Shown: positions 24,243 through 31,943 of the stretch, piece by piece
Layout: every line of letters starts with the position of its first letter
Numbering within the stretch: position 1 is the first letter of the stretch
Source of the DNA: Kitasatospora sp. MAP5-34
GTDB taxonomy: Bacteria; Actinomycetota; Actinomycetes; Streptomycetales; Streptomycetaceae
Reading direction: 5' to 3'
DNA: 40,475 bases
NCBI RefSeq assembly: GCF_029894335.1
Contig: NZ_JARXZC010000052.1
Span: forward strand, 1-40,475
The notes under the pieces: generated by a model
Seen by the model: only the letters and a program-made list of their open reading frames with translations
Databases searched by the model: none
Told to the model about the DNA's origin: nothing
Position numbers and translations under genes: made by a program

Positions 24243-24470
24243 CTACTTCCCCTCGTGTGCCTCTTCGAGCACGGTGGCCAGGGCGTCGGCCACTTCGGCG
24301 GTGCAGCCGCCGAGCTCGACGAATCCCCGGTTCCGGACGGGGTAGCCGCCGCGGACCGACGCCAGCTTGAGGCCGTGGAGGGCCAAGGCTGCGATCAGGC
24401 GCTGGGCGGCGTTGATGCCGTGGAGCATCGGGTCCTGCGCGGCGGGGGCTCCGGCGGGGATGCTGGTCAC
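24243..24470 (-). CDS. Small protein coupled to TetR
   Basis: A 75-residue product from GTG 24470, whose GTGA start overlaps the TetR stop. Sequence: an Ala/Pro-rich lead, then MLHGINAAQRLIAALALHGL, KLASVRGGYPVRNRGFVELG and GCTAEVADALATVLEEAHEG. The second part reads as two helices around a beta-turn, with one Cys. No named family is recognised. Tight coupling upstream and only 6 bases to the next gene show it belongs to a four-gene unit. Confidence 0.65.
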   Translation of the reverse strand: MTSIPAGAPAAQDPMLHGINAAQRLIAALALHGLKLASVRGGYPVRNRGFVELGGCTAEVADALATVLEEAHEGK

Positions 24471-25135
24471 CGGACGGTTCCTCCGTGCAGGCCGGCCCGG
24501 GCCCGGTCGGCGGCGTGGATGAGCTGGCGGAGCGCCCCGAAGTAGACCTCGTGGTCGGTCACGGCGGGCAGGACGGCGACGAGGTGCCCCGTCAGTACCG
24601 GGAACTCCTCGGGGTCGAGCGCGGCCAGCGCGGTGCGGGTGGCGGCCCGGGCGGCCTTCGGGTCGCGGTGGTCGACGAAGCTCGCGCTGCCGAGGGTGAG
24701 CAGGTACATCCGCCGGTAGGCGGTGATCGCCTCCTCGGGTGTCATGCCCGCCGCGATGCTGTCGGCGAGCTGCGGCTCGACCAGGCGCTTCAGCAGCTGC
24801 GGGCCGAGCCAGGGGCGGCCGCCGCGCAGGGCGACCAGGCCCGGATGGGCTGTCAGCAGCTCGTACAGCGCGGCGAACCGCCCCTCGGTGGCGCCCGCCC
24901 AGTCGGTGCCCGGCGCGATGTCCGGAAGCTGGGCCGCCAGGTGGTCGGTGACCAGGTCCAGCAGTCCGGCCAGATCGGTGCACCGACGCTGGAGGGAGGC
25001 GACGGAGATGTCCAGCGCGGCGGCCAGGGTGCGGAAGCTGAGCGCGGTGTGCCCCTCCTGATCCACGATCAGCAGGGCTTGCTCCGCGATCCGTTCGGGA
25101 GTCGCGAGGTCCAGGGAAGTGGATTGCCTTGGCAT
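24467..25135 (-). CDS. TetR-family regulator
   Basis: A 222-residue TetR-type repressor. The helix-turn-helix is ALSFRTLAAALDISVASLQR (about residues 32-51), after IAEQALLIVDQEGH; the rest is helical, with the WGR-P-L pattern of the TetR C-terminal ligand domain. It is the first gene of a minus-strand operon and divergent from the oxygenase gene, with a near-perfect palindrome between them. It most likely represses both sides and is released by a small molecule made or consumed by the locus. ATG 25135 gives the standard TetR length. Confidence 0.9.
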   Translation of the reverse strand: MPRQSTSLDLATPERIAEQALLIVDQEGHTALSFRTLAAALDISVASLQRRCTDLAGLLDLVTDHLAAQLPDIAPGTDWAGATEGRFAALYELLTAHPGLVALRGGRPWLGPQLLKRLVEPQLADSIAAGMTPEEAITAYRRMYLLTLGSASFVDHRDPKAARAATRTALAALDPEEFPVLTGHLVAVLPAVTDHEVYFGALRQLIHAADRARAGLHGGTVR

Positions 25136-25147
25136 GCGAGTCAGCGT

Positions 25148-25175
25148 ACGGTACGGCGTATCGTCACGCTAGGCT
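25148..25175. promoter_or_regulatory. TetR operator and oxygenase promoter
   Basis: ACGGTACG-G-CGTATCGT (25148-25164) is a palindrome with 8-bp arms, one mismatch and a single central base, the classic size of a TetR-family operator. TAGGCT (25170-25175) is a plausible -10 box for the plus-strand oxygenase gene; its -35 region would fall inside the operator. It starts 13 bases from the TetR start codon, so it could also stop the regulator's own transcription. Confidence 0.65.
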
Positions 25176-25197
25176 TCCCTCTCCCTACGGAGGCGAC

Positions 25198-26001
25198 ATG
25201 CCCCGCACCACGGCGCTCGACCCGCTGTTCACCTCGGTGGACAGCGCGGCCTTCACCGACCGGCACCTGGCCAACCTCGCCGCCGGCACCCTCGCCGCCG
25301 TCCGCGTCCCCGACTTCCTCGACCGGTCGACCCGCACCAGCGCACTCGCCGCGCTGCACAGGCTGCCCACCGCCGACTACCACCCCGCCCGGGTGCCAAC
25401 CCCGATCGTCCGGTTCGGCCCGGCCCTCAATGACTACCGCGACAGCCCCGGCACGCTGAATGCGAGGCGCTACTGGCACGACGCGGAGACCGCCCGGACG
25501 GCCTGGCACCGGGCCGGGCTGCGCCCGGACCCGATTGCCATCGCACTGGCCCGGCTCGGCTCCGCCTGGGGCGCGGCCGTTGCCCCGGCCACCATCTGCG
25601 GCCGGGCGGTCTTCGGCGGCACCCTGCGCGAGATCAACGCGGGCGCGCTGGTCCACTACGACTCGATCACCCGGGAGTTCCCCGCCGGGCTGTTCGACCA
25701 GGAGGTCGTCGCCCAGCTCGCGTTCAACGTCTGGGTGTCCGTCCCGGACACGGGCGGCGCGACCACCGTGTGGCGTCACCGCTGGGAGCCGGCCGACGAG
25801 CTTCACCGCGAGGCGTACGGCTACCGGCCCGAGACCGTCGAGCACTGCCAGCGGGTCAGCCTGCGGCCACAGCCCGGCGACGCGCTGCTGTTCGACCCGG
25901 CCAACTTCCACGCCGTCGAACCCAACCCCGGCGGGCGGCGGATCGCCTTCTCCGTCTTCCTCGCCCTGACCACCACGGGCCAGCTCATCGCCTGGTCCTG
26001 A
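25198..26001 (+). CDS. 2-oxoglutarate/Fe(II)-dependent oxygenase
   Basis: A 267-residue double-stranded beta-helix oxygenase. The iron facial triad is readable: His153 and Asp155 in GALVHYDSI, and distal His238 in DPANFHAVEP, followed by Arg247/Arg248 in GGRRIAFSVF, which should bind the 2-oxoglutarate carboxylate. Such enzymes hydroxylate or desaturate small molecules, often amino acids. AGGAGGCGAC-type spacing (GGAGGCGAC) precedes ATG 25198. A PLP enzyme follows 26 bases later, so the two form an operon. The closest family members I recall are 2OG oxygenases of unknown substrate in streptomycetes. Confidence 0.85.
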   Translation: MPRTTALDPLFTSVDSAAFTDRHLANLAAGTLAAVRVPDFLDRSTRTSALAALHRLPTADYHPARVPTPIVRFGPALNDYRDSPGTLNARRYWHDAETARTAWHRAGLRPDPIAIALARLGSAWGAAVAPATICGRAVFGGTLREINAGALVHYDSITREFPAGLFDQEVVAQLAFNVWVSVPDTGGATTVWRHRWEPADELHREAYGYRPETVEHCQRVSLRPQPGDALLFDPANFHAVEPNPGGRRIAFSVFLALTTTGQLIAWS

Positions 26002-26027
26002 CCACCGCGCAGCCAAGGAGCAACCTC

Positions 26028-27083
26028 GTGCACCAGCTCACGTACGGCGACATCAAGGCCGCCGCCGACCGCATTGCCGGACGCGTCCGCCCCGTCACCC
26101 TCGCCCCGGTCGACCCCGGGGCGATCCGCACCGCCCACCGCGACCCATTGGACGACCGCGAGCCCGAGCCCTGCGAGGTCTACCTCGCCCTGGAGTTCAT
26201 GCAGCACACCGGCTCCTTCAAGGCTCGCGGTGCGCAGAACTTCATCCAGGCCCACCGCGACGCCGGCACGCTGCCCGACGTCGGGGTGACCATCGCGTCG
26301 GGCGGCAACGCAGGGCTCGCGTGCGCGTGGGCCGCCCAGCAGCAGGGCGTCACCGCCACGGTGTTCCTCCCCGCCACCGCCCCAGCGGTGAAGGTCGCCA
26401 AGCTCCGCTCGTACGATGCGGACGTCCGCCTGACCGGCGCCGAGTACGCCGAGGCCCTGGCCGCGTGCGAGGACTTCGCGGCCGCCACCGGCGCCCTCGC
26501 CTCGCACGCCTACGACCACCCGCTGATCGCCGCCGGCGCGGGCACCCTGCTTCAGGAGATCCGGGCCCAGCTCCCCGGCCTGGACACCGTGGTGGTCGCG
26601 GTCGGCGGCGGCGGCCTGTTCGCCGGCATCGCCACCGCCGCCCAGCACCACGGCATCCGCGTCGTCGCAGTCGAACCGGAGAACTGCCGTGCCCTGAACG
26701 CCGCCCTGGAGGCCGGCCGCCCGGTCGATGTCACGGTGGACTCGATCGCCGCCGACTCCCTCGGCGCCCGCCGCACGTCCGCCATGGCCCTGCACGCCGC
26801 CCAACAGGACGCCGTCCACTCGGTCCTGGTGCGGGACGACGAGATCATCCGCGCCCGCCAGGCGCTGTGGGACCACCGCAGGGTGGCCGTGGAACACGGC
26901 GCCGCGGTGGCGCTGGCCGCCTTGACCGCTCCGGCGAGCCACGCGCCGGACCGGGGCCGGCCGACCCGGCCGGTCGGCCGGAACCACGGCTACCGGCCCG
27001 GTAACGGCGAGAAGGTCGCCGTGGTGCTGTGCGGTGCCAACACTGACCCCGGCCGGCTCGTCAATCACGCCGGCGAGAGCTGA
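26028..27083 (+). CDS. PLP-dependent threonine/serine dehydratase-like enzyme
   Basis: A 351-residue fold-type II PLP enzyme. The Schiff-base Lys65 is in QHTGSFKARGAQN, the substrate loop is SGGNAGLACA (91-100) and the phosphate-binding GGGGLFAG is at about 193-200. This is the threonine dehydratase / serine racemase pattern. The usual reaction is elimination of water from a beta-hydroxy amino acid to give a keto acid and ammonia. There is no C-terminal ACT domain, so it is of the catabolic type. GTG 26028 follows AAGGAG. Coupled with a 2OG oxygenase, it could process a newly hydroxylated amino acid; that is inference. Confidence 0.88.
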   Translation: MHQLTYGDIKAAADRIAGRVRPVTLAPVDPGAIRTAHRDPLDDREPEPCEVYLALEFMQHTGSFKARGAQNFIQAHRDAGTLPDVGVTIASGGNAGLACAWAAQQQGVTATVFLPATAPAVKVAKLRSYDADVRLTGAEYAEALAACEDFAAATGALASHAYDHPLIAAGAGTLLQEIRAQLPGLDTVVVAVGGGGLFAGIATAAQHHGIRVVAVEPENCRALNAALEAGRPVDVTVDSIAADSLGARRTSAMALHAAQQDAVHSVLVRDDEIIRARQALWDHRRVAVEHGAAVALAALTAPASHAPDRGRPTRPVGRNHGYRPGNGEKVAVVLCGANTDPGRLVNHAGES

Positions 27084-27485
27084 CCGTCAAGTCCGAAGGG
27101 GGCGGCCGGACGAACTGTGAGTTCGTGCGCTCTGCCCTCGCGCCTTCGCGTCGGCCTGACAGGAGTTCACGCGCCGAGCTGTCACACCACATGTCCGCAC
27201 CAGCAAACCGGCCGTCTCTCGGCGGCCAGCCCACCCTCTATGTCATGGCCCAAGATCAGCCCGGGCGCTGCCGACTATGTGGGGCTTTCCCCGGAGACCG
27301 CCTGCGGTACGACGGGTTCGTCGTAGGTCGGAGAAGGGCCCTCGGAAGGACCTGGCCGACCGGGCCGACCAGCTTCACACCAGCAAACAATCGACAAGAA
27401 CCCCCGTCAGAGTGAACTTGCGACTACACCAGTCCTGCGAGGGAAGTGGCCTCCCAGATAGTCCCCGTACGGAAGGAACCAAGCC
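27084..27485. other. Intergenic stretch without a supported gene
   Basis: About 400 bases after the PLP enzyme gene. Open frames here have no family resemblance and no ribosome binding site. No strong hairpin follows the operon within 100 bases, so its terminator is not identified. Confidence 0.4.
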
Positions 27486-27680
27486 GTGCCACAGAACGAC
27501 CCCAGCCAGGCATTGTCCGGGACGAGTCAGGCAGAGGACCTCGGATTCGTCAGTAGTCCCCCTGCTCGGGCTCTCGTGACCGCCGTCGACGGGGCCAAGG
27601 AGGGTGATCCCATCACCAGGGAGTTGAAGGTGCTGGCCAAGGAAGCCATGGTGGTGCTCCGGCAGGTGTCCGGAGAGTAG
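27486..27680 (+). CDS. Small protein of 64 residues
   Basis: GTG 27486 is preceded by GGAAGGA at good spacing. The product MPQNDPSQALSGTSQAEDLG is followed by FVSSPPARALVTAVDGA and a helical end (ELKVLAKEAMVVLRQVSGE). No signal peptide, Cys or membrane segment. A 10-bp hairpin begins 12 bases after the stop, which supports a real, separately transcribed gene. No family is recognised; it lies beside IS-derived DNA. Confidence 0.55.
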   Translation: MPQNDPSQALSGTSQAEDLGFVSSPPARALVTAVDGAKEGDPITRELKVLAKEAMVVLRQVSGE

Positions 27681-27691
27681 CCCGCACCCGC

Positions 27692-27721
27692 GCGTGCCCC
27701 GACCGGACGGCCGGGGCACGC
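27692..27721 (+). terminator. Hairpin after the 64-residue gene
   Basis: A 10-bp perfect stem (27692-27701 with 27712-27721) around a 10-base loop, 12 bases past the stop. Typical GC-rich terminator shape without a T-run. Confidence 0.65.
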
Positions 27722-27919
27722 CAGCGTTCAGCGGCCGTGGCTGCCAGGCTGCCTTCGGAGGCCGCCACCACCGCGCAGGCCTGCTTGGCCAGGCTCGAAC
27801 TGATGGAACCCGCCGACCTGAGGAGCATCCTGGCGAGGGAGCCGGCCGAGCCCTCGGCCGTCCGGCGGGTCCACGCCGCATCCTCCGACCCGGACGTCCC
27901 CGGCGACCCCGGCCCGACA

Positions 27920-28310
27920 CGGCTGTCCCGATCGACCCGCCGATCTGCTGGGCGGTGTTGACCAACGCTGTGCGAGGACCACAAAGCCTCGCTGCCCGTC
28001 GCTTCGCCGCACCACCTCGCCTTTCACCCCGTGGCGGGCGAAAGCCTGCGCGAGGGCCTGGCCTTGGTAGGCGCTGTCGGCCCAGACCAGTTTCAACAGC
28101 CGGTCCGGCACGGCCATGAACCGCCAGCAGGTCCGGAGCGGCCATCGAGTCGTGCACGTTCGCGGGGGTGACGCCGGCTTCCAGCAGCAGGCCCAACATA
28201 TCGGTCAGAATGTGGCGCTTCCTGCCGTCGCGCGATTTCGCGCCGTCGTAGCCGCGACTGTCGTCGGCGACGGTGTCCGCGCCGTCGACTGGGGGTAGCC
28301 GAACAGCACT
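27920..28310 (-). pseudogene. IS5-type transposase remnant joined to an MFS fragment
   Basis: On the minus strand, reading from about 28290 to 27970 over more than one frame, are GYDGAKSRDGRKRHIL, TDMLGLLLEAGVTPANVHDS, LLKLVWADSAYQGQ and RRSDGQRGFVVLAQRW. These are successive blocks of an IS5-family DDE transposase (the Asp of VWAD is catalytic). Directly after AQRW the text changes to ALVNTAQQIGGSIGTAV, which is the signature of EmrB/QacA-type MFS exporters. So an IS5 fragment is fused to a fragment of a drug exporter gene, both decayed. Start and end of the original element are not recognisable. Confidence 0.65.
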
Positions 28311-28438
28311 CGCTTCACCACCACGCTCTCACTCTTCACGATAGTCATCAACTAACGCTTCCTGTCCGGGACTTCCCACCGGTAGCCGCACAGACCCTCG
28401 CCGACGGCAGCCCGGGGCGGCGCCGGGGCGCCGGGGAT

Positions 28439-28494
28439 CCGACGGTCAGAGCCCCGGAACCCAAGGGGCAGGGTTCCGGGGCTCTGACCGTCGG
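28439..28494. terminator. Orphan 24-bp hairpin
   Basis: Arms 28439-28462 and 28471-28494 pair perfectly with an 8-base loop. It is the longest perfect stem in the window. No complete gene ends here on either strand: decayed IS5 sequence lies to the left and a 5'-truncated gene to the right. It probably belonged to a gene now lost. Confidence 0.75.
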
Positions 28495-28626
28495 TGGGTC
28501 GGGTCAGTCAGGGAGAAACCATGGCGGTGGAGCGACATTGCGGAGCTGCGACGCGCGCTGCGGCTCACCGTCGTCTTCGAGAAGGACATCGGATCGGTCT
28601 CCGCCCGGTACGTCGAGACCTACACG

Positions 28627-29166
28627 GTGACGTTGGACGACGGGCAGTCGGCCACGTTCTACATAGCGGAAATGCCGGATTTCACACTGGCGCGGGAGTT
28701 CTTCCGCCACGGCATTCGCCAAGACCCGTGCGAGCTGAACAGAGACGCGCGGGCCGCGGGCATGCAGCTGCGTGAGACGGTGGCGAAGTCGCGGCTGCAG
28801 GACGCCGTGCACGCGATGCGCTGCGGCAAGTCGCTCTCCTTCGGCGTCCTGACGGCGACCCAGGACGGCATCCTCCTCGATGGCGACCACTTCGGGTGGG
28901 GCGACGTGGCGAAACCCACGACCAAAGCGGTCCTGCCCACCGGTGCCGAGCTTGAGGACGAGCGGGTGCAACGGCGGCACGCGGAGCTGTCGAACGGCGA
29001 TCACTCTCGTGAGCCTGGGAACCAATTGCTTCGCTGGTACGTCACATGCCGCGTCTCGGCTCGGATTTGGCTCCCGGGTGGAAGATCCGACCCCGTCTCC
29101 CCGAATCCGGGCTGGCCGCATGACTTCCCGGAAGGGGAACCCTCGCGATGCGACGCATGCACGTAG
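28627..29166 (+). CDS. Unrecognised protein, probably 5'-truncated
   Basis: From GTG 28627 the product (179 residues) begins MTLDDGQSATFYIAEMPDFT. Clear coding sequence in the same frame already starts near 28513 (KPWRWSDIAELRRALRLTVV, FEKDIGSVSARYVETYT), but no start codon lies between 28495 and 28626, so the natural N-terminus is missing. The middle (FREFFRHGIRQD-like, as AREFFRHGIRQDP; SLSFGVLTATQDGILLDGDH) looks like a conserved streptomycete protein of unknown function. The C-terminal 40 residues look like read-through and overlap the next gene by 19 bases. Truncation coincides with the orphan hairpin. Confidence 0.55.
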   Translation: MTLDDGQSATFYIAEMPDFTLAREFFRHGIRQDPCELNRDARAAGMQLRETVAKSRLQDAVHAMRCGKSLSFGVLTATQDGILLDGDHFGWGDVAKPTTKAVLPTGAELEDERVQRRHAELSNGDHSREPGNQLLRWYVTCRVSARIWLPGGRSDPVSPNPGWPHDFPEGEPSRCDACT

Positions 29167-30056
29167 CCGCTGCCTTCACCACGGTCGCAATCCTGGCCGT
29201 CTGTGGGTGCGGCCCAGAAGACACCACCACCGAGCCCCCGGCCATGAACGGCACCGCGCACAGCAAGCTGACCATCAGCGACGGTACCCGGTACGTCCTG
29301 ATGAACGGCACCCGGGTGGACTTCGGCACCGCCGTCCATGACCTCACCTGGAACCCGGACGGCAGCAAGGCCGTCTTCATCGACGGCGACGGCGACCTTG
29401 CCACCGCACACCCGGACGGCAGCAGACGGGTGATCCTCGCCAAGCACATCCCCGGGCAGACCTGGTCCCACCCGGCCTGGGTATTCGCGGACCCCGAGAA
29501 GATCGACCCGACCAAGCCGCAGCAGAACATCGTCTTCGTCTCCGGCGCGGGCGGCTTCACCACCCTGGAGACCGTTCCCGCCAACGCTGGCGACTTCACC
29601 CCGACTACGCTGTCCCTGGGAGTCCCCCGCAAGCTCGGCCAACCCGAGGTGCCGCAGACCGCCAACACCTGGCCGAACGCCGGCGGCCCGCACGGCAGCG
29701 TCGTCTACACCAACACGCAGACCGGCAACATCTGCCTCGAGAACAACAGCCACGGCCCGGTCGGCAGCGTGCTCACCCCCGGCTCCCAGCCGGCGCTCTC
29801 CGCCGACGAGAAGGAACTGGTCTTCGTCCGTTCGGTCGGCGGGCACGCCCACATCTTCGAGCAACACCTGGACAGCAAGGATCCCACCAAGGACCTCACC
29901 CCGAACGCGACCGTCGACTACACCGAGCCGGCGATATCCCGGGACGGCGCCATCATCGCCGCCCGTACACCCGACGGCATCGCCACCTTCCCCGCCGACG
30001 GTTCGGCCGCCCCAACCCTGATCTCCGCCGACCAGGGCCTCCCGGCCTACCGCTGA
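29148..30056 (+). CDS. Lipoprotein with PD40/TolB-like repeats
   Basis: A 302-residue exported lipoprotein. Signal: MRRMHVAAAFTTVAILAVCG with the lipobox LAVC (Cys19). The body has PD40-type blades: HDLTWNPDGSKAVFIDGDGD, SQPALSADEKELVFVRSVGG and EPAISRDGAIIAARTPDG. It should sit on the outer face of the membrane as a propeller of unknown ligand, the same design as the 15905-17143 protein but shorter and not closely similar. GGAAGGGG precedes ATG 29148; an in-frame ATG at 29157 is an alternative. It overlaps the upstream frame by 19 bases. Confidence 0.82.
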   Translation: MRRMHVAAAFTTVAILAVCGCGPEDTTTEPPAMNGTAHSKLTISDGTRYVLMNGTRVDFGTAVHDLTWNPDGSKAVFIDGDGDLATAHPDGSRRVILAKHIPGQTWSHPAWVFADPEKIDPTKPQQNIVFVSGAGGFTTLETVPANAGDFTPTTLSLGVPRKLGQPEVPQTANTWPNAGGPHGSVVYTNTQTGNICLENNSHGPVGSVLTPGSQPALSADEKELVFVRSVGGHAHIFEQHLDSKDPTKDLTPNATVDYTEPAISRDGAIIAARTPDGIATFPADGSAAPTLISADQGLPAYR

Positions 30057-30065
30057 CCAACTTGA

Positions 30066-30089
30066 CCTGCCTGCCTGCCTGCCTGCCTG
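30066..30089 (+). repeat. Six tandem CCTG units
   Basis: A 24-bp tetranucleotide microsatellite 9 bases after the lipoprotein stop. Such arrays change length by slippage. It lies in the boundary between two coding stretches, so it may be a by-product of rearrangement. Confidence 0.85.
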
Positions 30090-30320
30090 CCCGGCCCGAC
30101 CGGCCAGGCGCAGGCGAAGACGCCGAAGAAGCGCACCGCGTTCGTCCGCGCGAGGGCCTACCCGAACGGATCCACCGGCCCGCTGCGCCACGAGATCCTT
30201 CAGGTGCTGGGCGTGCTGAAGGCCGCGACCGTCAAGCAGGTGTGGCAGCTGGCCGCCCCGCACCAGGAGTTCCCGAACACGGTGGCCGGCGCGCTGCGGG
30301 CCCGACGGGAGCAAGCCTGA
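30086..30320 (+). pseudogene. Fragment of a helix-rich DNA-binding-like protein
   Basis: One plus-strand frame reads KTPKKRTAFVRARAYPNGST, GPLRHEILQVLGVLKAATVK and QVWQLAAPHQEFPNTVAGAL before stopping 5 bases from the IS3 end. The GPLRHEILQVL...VKQVWQLA...NTVAGALR series looks like a winged-helix domain in which the wing is missing. No start codon is evident: the left end merges with the CCTG repeat. It was probably cut by the IS3 insertion. Family uncertain. Confidence 0.4.
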
Positions 30321-30356
30321 GGTTTGAGGTGACCCCCGGAACGTGGACACAGGGGT

Positions 30357-31249
30357 TCATGCTGCGAGTGAGAGTTTAGCCTGCGTGTGGTGCTGCTGTT
30401 CGAACTCCAGGGGAGACAGGCGAGCGAGCTGTGCCGCCTCCGGGCGTTGTAGTACGTCAGCCACTGGAATATCTCCAGCCTCGCCTGACTCATCGTCAAG
30501 AACAGCTTCCTATGCATCACCTCTCGCTTCAGCCCCTGCCACGGACTCTCGGCCAGGGCGTTGTCGTAGCTCGAACCGACCAGGCCCATGCTCCTGCGAA
30601 CCCCATGCCGGTCGCGGACCCCGGCGAACGCGGCCGAGGTGTATTGCGAGCCCCTGTCGCTGTGGAAGATCACCCCGCTGACGTCCCTGCCCCGGGCTGC
30701 GACAGCTGCCTCCAGCGCGTCCACAACCAGGCCGGCGCGCATGTGCGGGGCCATCGACCAGCCGACCACCCGGCGCGAGCACATGTCGATCACGGAGGCG
30801 AGGTAGAGCCAGCTGCCGCCAACCTGGATATAGGTGATGTCGCCGCACCAACGTTCATCGAGCGCGGCGGCGGTGAAGTCGCGGCCCATCAGGTCCGGGG
30901 CGGGAGGCGCGACGGGGTCGGGGACCGTGGTGCGCTTGCGGCGCCGCAGATGGCGGCCGACGATGCCGCGCTCGCGCATCAGCCGGGTCACCCGTTTGCG
31001 GTTGACCGTGTGCCCGAAGCCGCGCAGTTCGGCGTGCACCCGCCGGGCGCCGTAGGTCTCCTTGTGCTCGCCGTGGATCTCGCGGATCTCGGCCACCAGG
31101 GCGTCCTCCTCGCTGCGGCGCTCGGCACGGGCCTCGGCGCCGGCCTGCCACCGGTGGTAGCCGGAGCGGGAGACCTCCATCACCCGGCACAGCCGCTTCA
31201 CGCCGAACTCGCCGGCGTGGGCGGAGATGAAGTCCCAGCGGCGGGGCAT
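30357..31249 (-). pseudogene. IS3-family transposase OrfB, frameshifted near the end
   Basis: From ATG 31249 (MPRRWDFISAHAGEFGVKRL) the rve integrase core is readable: RWCGDITYIQVGGSWLYLAS (first Asp), VIFHSDRGSQYTSAAF (second Asp) and SYDNALAESPWQGLKREV (Glu). The start overlaps the orfA stop by one base (TGATG), as in IS3 elements. Near 30440 a one-base loss moves the normal ending LSPLEFEQQHHTQAKLSLAA into another frame. Without that shift the protein would end at the TGA at 30357-30359; with it, translation runs out of the element to 30200. DDE residues are intact, so it may have been active until recently. Confidence 0.8.
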
Positions 31250-31557
31250 CACTTCATCTCCTTGGCAAAATAGGCGGCTGCCCGGCGCAGGATCTCGCGC
31301 TCCAGCTGCCACTCCTTCTCCGCCTTCAACAGACGCGCGTTCTCCGCACGCAGGCGGACCAGCTCCGCATCGGCCCCTCGGCCTGCGGCCTGCCCTGGGC
31401 CGCAACCCCTCGGCCTCACGCACCCACGTGCGCAGCGTCTCGTGGTTGATGTTCGGGTCGTCCGCGACCGACTTGAAGTCCGCCTGCCCGCCGACGCCTG
31501 CCACAACGCGACCGCGTCGGCTCTGAACTCCGGACTGTACTTCGATGGCCTTGCCAC
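31249..31557 (-). pseudogene. IS3-family OrfA with two frameshifts
   Basis: The start VARPSKYSPEFRADAVALW (GTG 31557) is the typical IS3 OrfA opening. The helix-turn-helix (ADFKSVADDPNINHETLRTW) is in another frame, and the leucine-zipper end (ELVRLRAENARLLKAEKEWQ, then REILRRAAAYFAKEMK) is back in the first. Two compensating indels near 31490 and 31400 thus scramble only the DNA-binding middle. The element cannot make a working OrfA. Confidence 0.7.
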
Positions 31558-31625
31558 GTGGATCTTCACCTTCCTGGACCTACAAGATCCATTGTCAGGT
31601 GTGTCCACATCGCGGGGGTCACCTC

Positions 31626-31943
31626 TCATCCCAGCGGAGACAACCGGTCAGACCCGATCGTGTGCTCGCAGACTGTCGAAGCCGGGTTTCCCATGCCGTG
31701 ACAAACAGTCACCGATCAACAGTGGCGTGATGAAACACCGAGGCCGGCGCCCTTCGCCCGCCCGCCGGGTCCCGGCTTGTGGCCTGGCTCCGGTGGTCGT
31801 CTTGCGCCGTGCTCTCGTCGGGCCGGTGTGTCGTGGGTGGGAATCCTGGGAGTTTGCTGTGGAGTTGCTGCAACCGGGTGGGCCGCTGCCGCGTATTGCT
31901 CTTCAGTGACGCGCGCACGCGTCTTGGATGCCTGGGGGGAACC
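31626..31943. other. Intergenic stretch without a supported gene
   Basis: About 320 bases between the IS3 end and the small secreted protein. No open frame with family resemblance or ribosome binding site, and no hairpin was recognised. The promoter of the 31944 gene should lie in its last part. Confidence 0.35.

Larger units (their letters stand above)
30326..31625 (-). mobile_element. Decayed IS3-family element, about 1.3 kb
   Basis: Inverted ends are visible: GAGGTGACCCCCG at 30326-30338, and its complement at 31613-31625, with further matching GTGGACACA inside both ends. Between them lie orfA and orfB in the IS3 order. No matching target duplication is seen next to the ends (TTT on the left, TCA on the right), so one flank has probably been rearranged. 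Confidence 0.75.

Noticed and set aside
25821..27068. Long minus-strand frame opposite the PLP enzyme
   Set aside because: Antisense of a clearly recognised enzyme with intact motifs.
29001..30350. Minus-strand 449-codon frame
   Set aside because: Antisense of the PD40 lipoprotein, which has a lipobox and repeat motifs.
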